Assembly (NCBI RefSeq): GCF_022662335.1
Contig: NZ_JAKNQJ010000010.1
Coordinates: forward strand, 48,191-112,190
DNA length: 64,000 nucleotides
Direction: 5' to 3'
Source of the DNA: Sphingomonas sp. CROZ-RG-20F-R02-07
GTDB lineage: Bacteria > Pseudomonadota > Alphaproteobacteria > Sphingomonadales > Sphingomonadaceae
A program made the position numbers and the translations under genes. The notes beneath the pieces were generated by a model. That model was not told the DNA's origin. It was given only the letters and a program-made list of their open reading frames with translations, and searched no databases. Positions 21,010 to 29,113 of this stretch are shown piece after piece (position 1 is the first letter of the stretch; each line of letters opens with the position of its first letter).

Positions 21010-22135
21010 GGCTGGCGACGACTGGAGACTTTTGAAGCGCGGAGAGACCCTGGCGGGGCTGACCGAACAGGCGGCGAAGCGGCCGCTCCAGCCAACGATA
21101 TGCCAGCAAACCACCGGCGATTCCGCCTAGGATCACGGCAAGGCCATATGCCAAGGATGTACTTCCCAGGTAGCGCGCGAAAATCATGACCGGGAAGAAT
21201 TGCCACAAATAGATCGAATAGCTCGCATCGCCGATCAGCCGTGGCAAGGGATGGCTGCGGATGCCGGTGCCACGGCGCTCGAGATGCAGCAGCGTCGACA
21301 GCAGCACGACGAAGATCGGGACCGTAAACACGCGCAGGCCGGTATAGGGTGTCTGCAGATAAATGCCGGGCGTGAAGGCAAAGGTCAGCCCGCACAGCGC
21401 GGCGCCGATGCTCGCCATGACGATCGTGACCGGTACGAGCGAGGCGCCGCGTCGCCAGGCGCCACCGATCCAGGCGCCGGCGAGAAATTCGAAGATCATC
21501 GGGCTAGTCCACAAGGACCAAGGCACCGCATGTACCGAAAGCGCGAAGCCGAGAGCAATCAGGCTGTCGAACACCACCGAAATGCCGGCCAGCCGCTGGT
21601 GCTGCGGCAACAGCAACGCCAGCGCGAAGATGGCGTAGAAGAACATTTCCAGATTGAGCGTCCATCCGACCGTCAGGATTGGAAACGGCTGGCTCGCGGC
21701 CTTGTTATCGGCGGGAATGAACAGCAGCGAGGTCAGCAATTGTCGCCACGGCAATCCGGCAGGCGTGTGCGATAGGTAGGCGAACGGGATGGGCGACGAT
21801 CGGCTCATCCGCCCCGACAGCAAGGTGAAGGCCGCCAGCGTCAGCACTCAGTAGAGCGGCACGATGCGCAGGATGCGGGCCTTCAGGAACGCGATCGGTC
21901 GCGCATCGGCAGCCGTGATGGCCATCATGACGAAGCCGCTGACGACGAAGAACAGATCGACGCCGAGCGCCAGAAACCCAAGCGACTTGGTTCTCGCCTC
22001 GAACGCATGATAAACGAGCACCGCGATGGCCGCGGCGGCCCGCAGATATTGTATGCCGAGCAATGTCCGTCGTGGTTCGAAATTCTCGATGGGCAATGCC
22101 GTCAATGATCGATCCCGTTCCTGAATGCGTCGCAT
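20996..22135 (-). pseudogene. Acyltransferase 3 family membrane protein, interrupted by one in-frame stop
   Basis: Two consecutive segments in the same frame make one family-3 acyltransferase of about 379 codons. The first starts IQYLRAAAAIAVLVYHAFEA (with the conserved His) and includes LGVDLFFVVSGFVM and ARILRIVPLY. A TGA at 21850-21848 follows, and the sequence continues as VLTLAAFTLL with the remaining membrane segments. The family normally has Trp (TGG) at that point (PLYW), so a single G-to-A change explains the stop. The protein would O-acetylate a surface glycan. Unless read through, it is inactive here. Confidence 0.85.
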
Positions 22136-22448
22136 ATCCGTTATCGAGCCCCCTCGATCGCAACACCATATATCACTGATAATACGTCAGTTGCCTTTCG
22201 GCCAGTATCGTTCCTGACGGAAAACGACACGCGTGACGAATGCGGCCTGTGCGCATCCTGCTGGCTCCGGCAGCACGATGGCCGGTGTCCGGCATGATGT
22301 TCGGAGCAGGTTTCTCGATCCAAGCCCGTCAGGATCGAGGCGCGCGGAACTGCGAAGTCACGGTCTGTGATTATCGCATACCATGTCGCGCGTTTCGCGT
22401 GTTATGGAAGCGCTCGCGATCGTGTCGATCAACCCCGAGGCGTCGCCG
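22136..22448. other. Intergenic region without a recognisable gene
   Basis: 313 bp between two minus-strand genes. It is somewhat AT-richer around 22160-22195. Short open frames in it have no plausible composition. It probably holds the promoter of the downstream acyltransferase/GT2 transcript; I cannot assign a -35/-10 pair with confidence. Confidence 0.4.
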
Positions 22449-23624
22449 CTAGCCGTCATCGACCAGCGATAGCAACAGCATCGCCAGATCGTGCACGGGA
22501 TCGGGCCCGACCAGCGTACGGGTGAACGCGGCCGCGGCGCGCCCCATCCCCGCCCATTGATCGCGCTGCTGCCATGCCCGTTCGAGCGCGCCGTCGAGAG
22601 CGCGCTCGGTCGCCGCTTCCGCGATGAAGCCGGTGACACCGTCGATCACGGCTTCGCCGTTGCCGCCGATATCGGTGATGATAGCGATCCGCTCGCTAAG
22701 GCTCGCCTCGATCAACGACAGCGGCAGCCCTTCGCAGCGCGATGGCAGCACCAGCCCGTGCACATCCGCCCATAAGGCAGCTGGTTCGGTCGTAAAGCCG
22801 GCGAAATCGACACTCTCCAGATCGAGCAGCCGTGCCATCGCTTCCAAGCCTTGCGCGTTGTGCCCGGCCCCGTGGAAACGGACCGTCAGCGGTCGGGTGC
22901 GCCATTTGGGCATGGCCAACACACGCAACAGCAGATCCTGCCCCTTTTCGCGTGCATCCAACCGCGCGACGCAGGCGAGACGGACACCGTCGTCCAGCGA
23001 CGGCCAGGCTGGCGCACGGTGCCAATCGGCATTGTAGGGATTGCGGACCACCTGCCCCTTTGAGAGCCTGACGCCGAGTTGCTCCTCCGTCAGCCGGAGA
23101 TTGCGTTCGCTGACGAACAATGCGGCCCGTGACCCGAGATACGCGTCGATCAGCCCGGCACGTTGCGTGTCGGACGGCCAATATAGATCGGATGCCTTTT
23201 GCGAGATGAGGACGTACGGCAGGGCCAATTTCCGGCACAATTGGCCGAGGTCCCAGCCATCGTAATTCAGGCCTTGCGAGATGACGACCAGATCGGGCCG
23301 CCATGCCCGAAGCGCGTGGCGCAACCAGCGGCCGCGGACCAAGCGGGCTACCGGCCCGACTACGCCGATCAGGCGGCGCATCGGTGCCGTCCACCATGTC
23401 GCGCCTTTCAGATCGATAACGCGGCATCCCGCCGCGCGGAGCTGTTTTACCGCTGGGGATAGGGGTGCGAAATTGGCCTTGGCGGCGAGGATCCCGTCGC
23501 CGGACCGTGCGAGCAGCATCGCCGCACGGCTCCACAACTCCTCGCTGCCGCCCCATCCCTCGTTGCTGCTGACGAACACCATCCGGTAGCCGGATGATCG
23601 CCGCGGTGATGTCATGCCCGTCAT
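22449..23624 (-). CDS. GT4-like (GT-B fold) glycosyltransferase
   Basis: 391 residues; a start at the internal ATG of YRMVFVSSNEGWGGSEELW is also possible. The N-terminal half has GWGGSEELWSRAA, typical of retaining GT-B enzymes. The C-terminal half shows RLACVARLDAREKGQDLLLRVLA, FHGAGHN and VLPSRCEGLPLSLIEASLSERIAIITDIGGNGEAVIDGVTGF, the E-x7-E donor-site region of GT4. It would add a sugar to the EPS or O-unit in the cytoplasm. It lies between the EPS genes and the replication module. Confidence 0.85.
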   Translation of the reverse strand: MTGMTSPRRSSGYRMVFVSSNEGWGGSEELWSRAAMLLARSGDGILAAKANFAPLSPAVKQLRAAGCRVIDLKGATWWTAPMRRLIGVVGPVARLVRGRWLRHALRAWRPDLVVISQGLNYDGWDLGQLCRKLALPYVLISQKASDLYWPSDTQRAGLIDAYLGSRAALFVSERNLRLTEEQLGVRLSKGQVVRNPYNADWHRAPAWPSLDDGVRLACVARLDAREKGQDLLLRVLAMPKWRTRPLTVRFHGAGHNAQGLEAMARLLDLESVDFAGFTTEPAALWADVHGLVLPSRCEGLPLSLIEASLSERIAIITDIGGNGEAVIDGVTGFIAEAATERALDGALERAWQQRDQWAGMGRAAAAFTRTLVGPDPVHDLAMLLLSLVDDG

Positions 23625-23760
23625 GCGCCGTCCGTATAAGCTTGGGGGCAGGCGATCGGCGCCCAGTTTTTCTTATAAATCGGCTGAATCCTTCCTGACG
23701 AATAGCCTTTTGCTGTCTTTAGGATATCTGAAGGATGTCCGTAGAGGCCGACCTTGTGGC

Positions 23761-24111
23761 TCAGTCCTTCCCCTCCACCATCGTCCGAAATTCCTCCAGC
23801 GTCTGCCAATAGGATCGGTGCGCGCGCGCGTTGGTGTATTCGATGAACCAGTCGAGCGTGTCCTTGGGACCCTTGATATAGACGCTGCTCTGCGGAACGG
23901 CTTGGCGGCGCCGGCGGACGCTGGGTTCTGGTCCCTCCCCTGCCCCGCGGTCGACGAAACCGAGCGCCGCGCCGCGTTCCAACGCCGCGGCTTCGCGCGC
24001 CGGATCGACGGGAAGCGGCGTCCGGGTGATCCCGCTGAGATCGAGCCGACCGCCATCCGTGGCAGGATCGGGCGTTCTGGCCGGTTTCTTGCCGAAGCCA
24101 TAGCCGCTCAT
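23761..24111 (-). CDS. Small partition-associated protein, putative ParB-like partner of ParA
   Basis: 116 residues, starting with a four-base overlap of the parA stop (ATGA). The N-terminal 60 residues are polar and disordered-looking (MSGYGFGKKPARTPD). The C-terminal part SSVYIKGPKDTLDWFIEYTNARAHRSYWQTLEEF could be a short strand plus two helices, as in ribbon-helix-helix centromere-binding proteins. Position right after a small ParA is the usual place for the DNA-binding partner. It has no classical ParB domain. The function is inferred from context. Confidence 0.6.
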   Translation of the reverse strand: MSGYGFGKKPARTPDPATDGGRLDLSGITRTPLPVDPAREAAALERGAALGFVDRGAGEGPEPSVRRRRQAVPQSSVYIKGPKDTLDWFIEYTNARAHRSYWQTLEEFRTMVEGKD

Positions 24112-24791
24112 CGCCGGATCTCCTGCTGGACCGCTTCGACGACGGCATGCGCGACCTCGAAGGCGTTGCGCCGCGCCGCGACCAGGCCCGAGGTCTGCGC
24201 GGGGTCCAATTCCTCGAGCGTGGCCGAAAAGTCGAAGATGTCGCGATAGGCGGCGCGTTCGACGAGTCCGACGGGGAGCAGCGGCAGTTCGGCATCGGTG
24301 ATCGCGGCGACGATGCGCTTGGCGGTCTTGGTCTCGATCGCGGCATTGTCGCGGCTGCGGACGAGGCAGAAGGGGATCGCGCGGCCGAGCGCCTCGGCCT
24401 CTTCCTGGATCAGCGCGACCGCGTTGGCGGCGAGTTCGGCGTCGATCGGCGAGAGGTTGAAGGGGATGAGCACGAGATGCGAGCGGGCCAGCGCGCGCGA
24501 CGTCATCCGCGAGGCGGTGCCTTCCAGGTCGATCAGGACGAAATCATGGCTTTGGGTGTAGCGGTTGATCACCTTGACCAGCTCGGATTCCTTGGGACTC
24601 GCCACGATCTCGAAGGGCAGGGGCTTGCCCTGGTCGGTGCGCTTCCGCCCCCAGCCCGCGATGATCGCGTTCGGATCGGCGTCGATCACCGCGACCGATG
24701 CGCCGCTGCGGGCGAGTTCCCCCGCCAGGACGAAGGTCAGCGTGGTCTTTCCGGCACCCCCCTTGGGATTGGCGACCGAGATGGCGGGCAT
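24108..24791 (-). CDS. parA: ParA-family partition ATPase
   Basis: 227 residues. The deviant Walker A box KGGAGKTT lies at residues 10-17. VIDADPNAIIAGW (Walker A' region) and FVLIDLEGTASRMTSRAL (Walker B) follow. It is a short ParA without an N-terminal HTH, as in type Ib plasmid partition systems, where the ParB-like partner acts as repressor. It would position plasmid copies before division. The upstream repeats at 24826-24885 are candidate operator/centromere sites. Confidence 0.9.
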   Translation of the reverse strand: MPAISVANPKGGAGKTTLTFVLAGELARSGASVAVIDADPNAIIAGWGRKRTDQGKPLPFEIVASPKESELVKVINRYTQSHDFVLIDLEGTASRMTSRALARSHLVLIPFNLSPIDAELAANAVALIQEEAEALGRAIPFCLVRSRDNAAIETKTAKRIVAAITDAELPLLPVGLVERAAYRDIFDFSATLEELDPAQTSGLVAARRNAFEVAHAVVEAVQQEIRR

Positions 24792-24825
24792 AAGCGTATC
24801 TCCTTCGTGATATTAAACCATAGCG

Positions 24826-24885
24826 CGATAGGCGATCGATTGTCTATCGACAGGATAGCGACATCCATATGGTATCGAAAGGATA
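24826..24885. promoter_or_regulatory. Repeats upstream of parA (candidate operator/centromere)
   Basis: An inverted pair CGATAG (24826-24831) / CTATCG (24844-24849) is followed by two near-identical direct repeats, TATCGACAGGATA (24845-24857) and TATCGAAAGGATA (24873-24885), whose starts are 28 bp apart. They lie 35-95 bp upstream of the parA start, where type I partition systems keep operator or parS sites. Function is inferred. Confidence 0.55.
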
Positions 24886-25122
24886 TCCTTATTCGATCGA
24901 CATGATATTTGATCGTTGCGCGAGACGCTTCCATCGATCGAAGCGCCGGTGATCGCACGCCACGGCAACCGCATGCTCCTCCTAGGGAGCACCGCGGCGG
25001 CGCAGCCGCAGCGTCGGCCTTTCCGGTGGTGTTGTCGTACTTGGTTCGGTGGTCGATGCCACGTTCTGGTCGTCAGACCATGGTGCTGGCCGTCTAGGCC
25101 GGCTCTTTAGTGAAACTGTCTT
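24886..25122. other. Non-coding region between parA and the winged-helix gene
   Basis: With the repeat block this makes a 331-bp stretch without a gene. It contains a small inverted repeat GCTCCT-CCT-AGGGAGC (24974-24990) and GC-rich runs but no open frame with coding character. It may hold the parA promoter and the 3' end of the winged-helix transcript. Confidence 0.35.
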
Positions 25123-25914
25123 TCATATAAACTGCGATAGTGTTTGCGACCCATTTTGAGACTCGCACGCATGGCGATCGATCCCGGCGCCGAGCCGGGC
25201 GAGAACGCCGCCCAGCACGCCGCCCACCGTCGCCTTGGCCAACTCCCGACACGACAGGGTGGCCAGCATCGCCTGGTCGTGCCGATCCCGCTCGCTCTGC
25301 CGCTGCGCCTCGTCGTCGGGAAGCGGGGCCGGGCGCATCCAGCGCGGCAGATAGCCGAGCACGCGCGCCGGCAGCAGCGCGCGATAAACGTTGGAGGTCT
25401 GCGCATAGCGGACCATCCCGCCGACACCCGCCACGCGCTTGAACCGGCGCTGTCGCACGAGGAAGCCGATCGCCTCCAGCAGGGGGAGGGCGCGCGCGAC
25501 GGTCGCGCGGCCGAGCCCGGTGGCTTCGGCCAGATGGTCGTAGGTGGGGAATACCCGGCCGCGGTTGAGCCGGGCGAGCGTCAATATCTCTTCATAGACG
25601 CGCACCGCGGCTGCGGTGAGCGCGGCGATCGCGCGCTCGGTTGCCGTCAGGACGCGCGTTCCGGCGCGGGCGTCGCGGCGCAGGCGTCGGGCGGCATCGA
25701 GCGTGCGCCGCGCCACGCGCAGCAACTGGTCGGTCTCGCCCTTGGCGGGGACCGCGAAGAACGCCTCTTCGAAACTGCCCGCCTCGATGCTGCCGCGGCG
25801 CACCGGTGCGCCGGTGCGATGCGGTGCGCCCGATCGTGCCGGCGCCCGCGCGGCTCCGCCCGAAAGGCCGCCCAGCGCCGCGCGCGTGGCTTCGCCCAAG
25901 GTAAACATCCCCAT
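25123..25914 (-). CDS. Winged-helix DNA-binding protein of the replication region
   Basis: 263 residues from the ATG at 25914, preceded by GAGGGG at eight bases. The middle carries RVYEEILTLARLNRGRVFPTYDHLAEATGLGRATVARALPLLEAIGFLVRQRRF, a winged helix-turn-helix resembling those of plasmid replication proteins. The N-terminal 60 residues are Ala/Arg-rich. Proteins of this kind sit between repA and parA on several sphingomonad plasmids. It may be an accessory replication or copy-control factor; the biochemical role is unknown to me. Confidence 0.65.
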   Translation of the reverse strand: MGMFTLGEATRAALGGLSGGAARAPARSGAPHRTGAPVRRGSIEAGSFEEAFFAVPAKGETDQLLRVARRTLDAARRLRRDARAGTRVLTATERAIAALTAAAVRVYEEILTLARLNRGRVFPTYDHLAEATGLGRATVARALPLLEAIGFLVRQRRFKRVAGVGGMVRYAQTSNVYRALLPARVLGYLPRWMRPAPLPDDEAQRQSERDRHDQAMLATLSCRELAKATVGGVLGGVLARLGAGIDRHACESQNGSQTLSQFI

Positions 25915-26068
25915 CGTCCGTCCCCTCATCGGGCCGGGACCGCAGACAAAGAAAGGGCGTGGCGCGAAACGCGCATCCTTGAACCGGAATCGGCTTGGGG
26001 GTATCAGGAGAAGGTTGTTTGACCTCGGATCGGCGTTTGGCGACGTCGCTCCACTCTACCCTTGGGAT

Positions 26069-26096
26069 GCCCGGCCTTCGTGCCGGGCTTTCCTTT
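26069..26096 (+). terminator. Possible terminator-like hairpin
   Basis: GCCCGGC, a CTTCGT loop and GCCGGGC form a perfect 7-bp stem followed by TTTCCTTT. It points in the plus direction, where no gene precedes it, so it may instead end an antisense or origin transcript coming from the iteron side, or be a structural part of the origin. Confidence 0.4.
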
Positions 26097-26191
26097 ATGT
26101 GGTCACGGCCGCTCCATCCCTTTTGCCGACGGCGAATGCCGCAGCCGGGATCAATGTCGCAGCATCGCGCCAACAAGAAAAGCGTCTATAG

Positions 26192-26308
26192 TTCGTGCTA
26201 TCGAGTAGGAATTAGAGAAAAAGTTCGTGCTATCGAGTAGGAATAGTTGGTTTCGTTCGTGCTTTCGGGTAGAAATTCCCGTTATACTTCGTGCTATCGA
26301 GTAGGAAT
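26192..26308 (+). repeat. Four origin iterons with exact 32-bp period
   Basis: Four direct repeats of 21 bp start at 26192, 26224, 26256 and 26288. The core is GTGCTATCGAGTAGGAAT; copy three varies (GTGCTTTCGGGTAGAAAT). The spacing is exactly 32 bp, about three helical turns, so all copies face the same side of DNA, as in iteron-controlled origins. They lie at the 3' end of repA; the last iteron abuts its stop codon. This is the likely oriV or a RepA titration/handcuffing site. Confidence 0.88.
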
Positions 26309-27273
26309 TACGCCGGGCCTTCCACCGTATCTTCGGTCGCGGCGGAGCCCGATTCGGCGATCCGGGCCGACCGCGCCGAATCGGACGGCCGCGCGGTGAT
26401 GACGACGCGGCCCGTGCTCGCACGGCGCCCCCGCTTGCCGTCGGTCGCGGGCTCGCCCTCGCTCTCGATCAGCTCGACATGATAGTCCGGGATCACGTCC
26501 GCGCCCGCGATCGCCTTCATCGCGGTGCGGAAATTGGCGAGCGGGTTCTGATAGCCCACCTGCAGCCGGAAGGTGGCGAGATCGACCTCGAGCCGGCGTC
26601 CCTCCGGCCGCTCCTCGGCGGTGGCGTGCGCGACCTCGTAGATCCGCCGCTCGATCGGCCCCAGTTGGAAATAGGTCGCGGCATAGTCGAGCACCTGCCG
26701 GTCGCGCAGGATCGCGCGGTAGAGCCAGTCGCACAGCCGTACCTTCACCGCCTTCAGCCGGCGTTCGCCTGTCTTGGTCTTGGAATAATGGAGCCGCGCT
26801 TCGGACAGCCATGAGAAAAATCCTTCCTCACCTTCGCCGCCCGCTTCGATATTGGTCTTGATCTGGGTGCCCTGCAGCCGTCCCAGTGCCTCGGACAGGC
26901 GCTGATAGGAGCGCGCCGAATGGTTGCTGCCCGTCACCGAGAACAGATCGTGCGCGGTGAAGACGAAATCCTGCTCCACCTCGTGCCCGCCCTCCAGCTT
27001 GGCGGCCATCAGGCTGGCGATATAGAGCACGATCTCCTTGTCGTAGATCGTCGCCACGCCGTTCGCGCTCGGCCGCACCTCGATCGAGACGGTGGCATGG
27101 TCATAGGTCAGCGGCTTCATCCACGCATTCTTGCTGAGCGCGAAGAACGGAAAGGCCATCAGCGAGCGTTCGCCGCGGATCTCGCCGTGGAGCGGGCTGT
27201 CGAGCTGGAACAGGTCGCGCTGGGGCAGCGTCTTGCCGTCCTTCTTGCGGGGTGCGGGGGTGATGCGGGTCAT
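26308..27273 (-). CDS. repA: Replication initiator protein RepA (RPA family)
   Basis: 321 residues from the ATG at 27273; the open frame begins at a GTG inside an iteron, which is unlikely to be the real start. The protein contains RDLFQLDSPLHGEIRGERSLM, PFFALSKNAWMKPLTYD, LYIASLMAAK, SARSYQRLSEALGRLQGTQIKTNI and ERRIYEVAHATAEER, the conserved blocks of the plasmid replication initiator A family (two winged-helix domains). It would bind the iterons and open the origin. An AGGA inside the upstream iteron lies about ten bases before the start codon, so RepA binding there could also repress its own gene. Confidence 0.9.
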   Translation of the reverse strand: MTRITPAPRKKDGKTLPQRDLFQLDSPLHGEIRGERSLMAFPFFALSKNAWMKPLTYDHATVSIEVRPSANGVATIYDKEIVLYIASLMAAKLEGGHEVEQDFVFTAHDLFSVTGSNHSARSYQRLSEALGRLQGTQIKTNIEAGGEGEEGFFSWLSEARLHYSKTKTGERRLKAVKVRLCDWLYRAILRDRQVLDYAATYFQLGPIERRIYEVAHATAEERPEGRRLEVDLATFRLQVGYQNPLANFRTAMKAIAGADVIPDYHVELIESEGEPATDGKRGRRASTGRVVITARPSDSARSARIAESGSAATEDTVEGPA

Positions 27274-27279
27274 GTCGGT

Positions 27280-27377
27280 ATTCCTACTCGAAAGCACGAA
27301 CTTTGGGGATAGGGGTCAGGCACCATGAGGGGCAGGGGCTTGGGAAAGGCGTCGAATTCGTGCTTTCGAGTAGGAAT
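27280..27377. repeat. Inverted pair of iterons upstream of repA
   Basis: One iteron copy runs on the minus strand at 27280-27300, seven bases upstream of the repA ATG. One runs on the plus strand at 27357-27377. Both share the core GTGCTTTCGAGTAGGAAT, with T instead of A at one position relative to the 3' cluster. Placement around the repA promoter suggests autoregulation by RepA. Confidence 0.85.
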
Positions 27378-27483
27378 GTCCCGCGCCGTGGACGGCCCCC
27401 TTAGGGCCGTGCCGTGCCGTACCGCGCGCCACGCCGCGCCATTTTCGCTTTCGTTTGCGAATCGACCGATTCATAGAATCGCG

Positions 27484-27942
27484 ATGCCGATCCGTGCCGA
27501 GAACCGCTGGCTCTATCCCATCGACTGGGCGCAGCTGTCCGATGCCGTCCGGTTCCAGCGCGCCGGCGCGCGCTGCGAACGCTGCGCGCGGCCGCACCGC
27601 CGCCACGTCGCGCATCTGGGCGATGGCCGCTGGTGGGACGGGGAGGGGGCCTGCTGGCGATCCGGCCAGGGGCGGCGCACCGCGATCCGCGCGCCGCTGA
27701 CGCTGGCGGGCGTGCGCACGACCTATGTCGTGCTCGCCTGCGCGCATCTCGATCATGATCCGGGCAACAATGCCGGCCGCAACCTGGCCGCATTGTGCCA
27801 GCGCTGCCACATGCTCCACGATGCCGCCGAGCATCGCTGGCAACGCTGGTGGAACGGTTTTCGCCGGCGCGCCATCCGCGACCTGTTCGAGGATCCGCGC
27901 ATCACCCGCGCGCGCCTGGGAAGACGCGCCCGGCGGGTATAG
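27484..27942 (+). CDS. Small HNH-like zinc-binding protein
   Basis: 152 residues from the ATG at 27484. Paired cysteines CERC and CQRC flank a His-rich core: CAHLDHDPGNNAGRNLAALCQRCHMLHD has the H-N-H spacing of HNH nucleases. A basic, Trp-rich tail (HRWQRWWNGFRRRAIRD) follows. It may be a nuclease or a zinc-binding DNA-binding protein. It is transcribed away from repA and starts about 100 bp after an iteron. Genes like this are frequent beside replication genes on related plasmids; the cellular role is not known to me. Confidence 0.65.
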   Translation: MPIRAENRWLYPIDWAQLSDAVRFQRAGARCERCARPHRRHVAHLGDGRWWDGEGACWRSGQGRRTAIRAPLTLAGVRTTYVVLACAHLDHDPGNNAGRNLAALCQRCHMLHDAAEHRWQRWWNGFRRRAIRDLFEDPRITRARLGRRARRV

Positions 27943-28000
27943 CGACCTGCAATGATGCTCGGGGGGCTGTTTCCTTGCGGTGACGACCGCCACGATGTAT

Positions 28001-28012
28001 GTTACATGTAAC
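28001..28012. promoter_or_regulatory. Palindromic operator candidate of the MazEF-like pair
   Basis: GTTACATGTAAC is a perfect 12-bp palindrome, 22 bp before the antitoxin GTG start and overlapping the likely promoter. Toxin-antitoxin operons are usually repressed by their own complex at such sites. Confidence 0.5.
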
Positions 28013-28034
28013 GAAGCGGATTGGAGTGATCCCG

Positions 28035-28259
28035 GTGCCGGCACCAGTGACAGAACGGGTCCGGAAGCGTCGCGATGTCCTGCGCGCGGCCGGGTTGCGA
28101 CCGATCCAGATATGGGTTCCCGATACCCGACGACCGGGCTTTGCAGACGAATGTCGGCGACAGGCGCTCGTGGTCGCGGCAGCCGACGCGGCGGACCATG
28201 ATCTGGATGCCTTTCTGGACGCCGCCCTTGTCGATCTCGACCCCCAGGGCGAGGCGTGA
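28035..28259 (+). CDS. MazE-family antitoxin (DUF3018-like)
   Basis: 74 residues from a GTG with GGAG eight bases upstream; the frame extends further upstream to 27999 across the operator palindrome. VRKRRDVLRAAGLRPIQIWVPDTRRPGFADECRRQ is the characteristic core of the MazE-like antitoxin group that accompanies PemK toxins in Alphaproteobacteria. The C-terminal half is acidic (DAADHDLDAFLDAALVDLD), as expected for a toxin-neutralising tail. The stop overlaps the GTG of the toxin gene. It would stabilise the replicon by post-segregational killing. Confidence 0.82.
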   Translation: MPAPVTERVRKRRDVLRAAGLRPIQIWVPDTRRPGFADECRRQALVVAAADAADHDLDAFLDAALVDLDPQGEA

Positions 28260-28579
28260 ACCGGGGCGACTTGGTGACGATCGCGCTGCCCGGCGACTTC
28301 GGCCAACCGCGCCCCGCCCTCATCATCCAGTCGGACCAGTTCAACCAGACCGGCACCGTCACGGTGCTGCTGGTATCGGGAACACTGGTGGACGCGCCCC
28401 TGATCCGCCCGATCATTGACCCGACCCCGACCAACGGCTTGCGCAAGCGGTCGCAGATCATGGTGGACAAGGCCATGTCGGTGAAGCGCGACAAGATCGG
28501 TGCGACGATCGGCCGCCTCGATACCGAATCCATGCTCGCGGTCACGCGGGCGCTGGCCGTCTTCTTGGCCATCGCCTGA
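28256..28579 (+). CDS. PemK/MazF-family mRNA interferase toxin
   Basis: 107 residues from a GTG that overlaps the antitoxin stop (GTGA). NRGDLVTIALPGDFGQPRPALIIQSDQFN has the usual MazF start (GD...G..RPALI), followed by RPIIDPTPTNGLRKRSQIMVDKAMSVKRDKIGATIGRLD. It is expected to cut mRNA at a short sequence when free of antitoxin. Length is normal for the family. Confidence 0.88.
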   Translation: MNRGDLVTIALPGDFGQPRPALIIQSDQFNQTGTVTVLLVSGTLVDAPLIRPIIDPTPTNGLRKRSQIMVDKAMSVKRDKIGATIGRLDTESMLAVTRALAVFLAIA

Positions 28580-28695
28580 TCCGGTGATGACGAAAAGCGC
28601 AGCTACCCCGGACAATGCTGCTGAACGGCTCTTTGTTGCGCGCCCGACCGATCATCATTGCAGGCCGCGATAAATAGGCCGGCGCCTGGGCGCCG

Positions 28696-29109
28696 CTATT
28701 TCAGCCGCTTGATCGTGCGGGTGCGGATATGGATGAACGCGCGCCGCGTCGGAAAGCGCAGGCGGAACCAGCCGCGCCGGGCGAGCGACGCCAGCGCCGG
28801 CCAACTCCGCGCGAGCAGGATCACGCACAGCGGCGGCCCGAGCGTCAGCGCCACCTCGATCACGGTATCGTGCAGGTTCCAATCCCAGTGCGGGATATAG
28901 GCGCGCAGGAAATCGAGCGTCTCGTTGCCCAGTTCCAGCAGGGCGACGGGCAGCAGCGGCAGGAACGCGGTGAGCGGCCGGCGCAGCAGGCGACCGAAGG
29001 CGAAGAAGAAGGCGAGCCCCAGGATCACGTGCAGGTCCCAGTGCGTCAGATGCACCGTCGCGGACAGCCAATCCTTGAACGTCTCCCAGGCCAGCACGAT
29101 CGACAGCAT
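28696..29109 (-). CDS. Small polytopic membrane protein, unknown function
   Basis: 137 residues with three or four hydrophobic segments: HVILGLAFFFAFGRLL, LTAFLPLLPVALLELGNE and VIEVALTLGPPLCVILLA. A basic C-terminal tail ends IRTRTIKRLK. It starts four bases after the kdsA stop, so it is probably co-transcribed with kdsA. It resembles small membrane proteins of the VanZ-like sort in outline, but I see no diagnostic motif. A role in the Kdo/capsule pathway is suggested only by position. Confidence 0.6.
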   Translation of the reverse strand: MLSIVLAWETFKDWLSATVHLTHWDLHVILGLAFFFAFGRLLRRPLTAFLPLLPVALLELGNETLDFLRAYIPHWDWNLHDTVIEVALTLGPPLCVILLARSWPALASLARRGWFRLRFPTRRAFIHIRTRTIKRLK

Positions 29110-29113
29110 GGCG

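Noticed and set aside
22240..22452. 70-codon plus-strand open frame
   Set aside because: No ribosome-binding site, basic low-complexity C-terminus, overlaps the end of the GT4 gene; likely spurious.
27316..28572. Minus-strand open frame of 418 codons
   Set aside because: Opposite to the HNH-like gene and the MazEF-like pair, which have family motifs and proper starts.
28681..28694. GGCGCC-TG-GGCGCC inverted repeat between convergent genes
   Set aside because: Looks like a terminator stem but no T-run follows on either strand; too short to claim.
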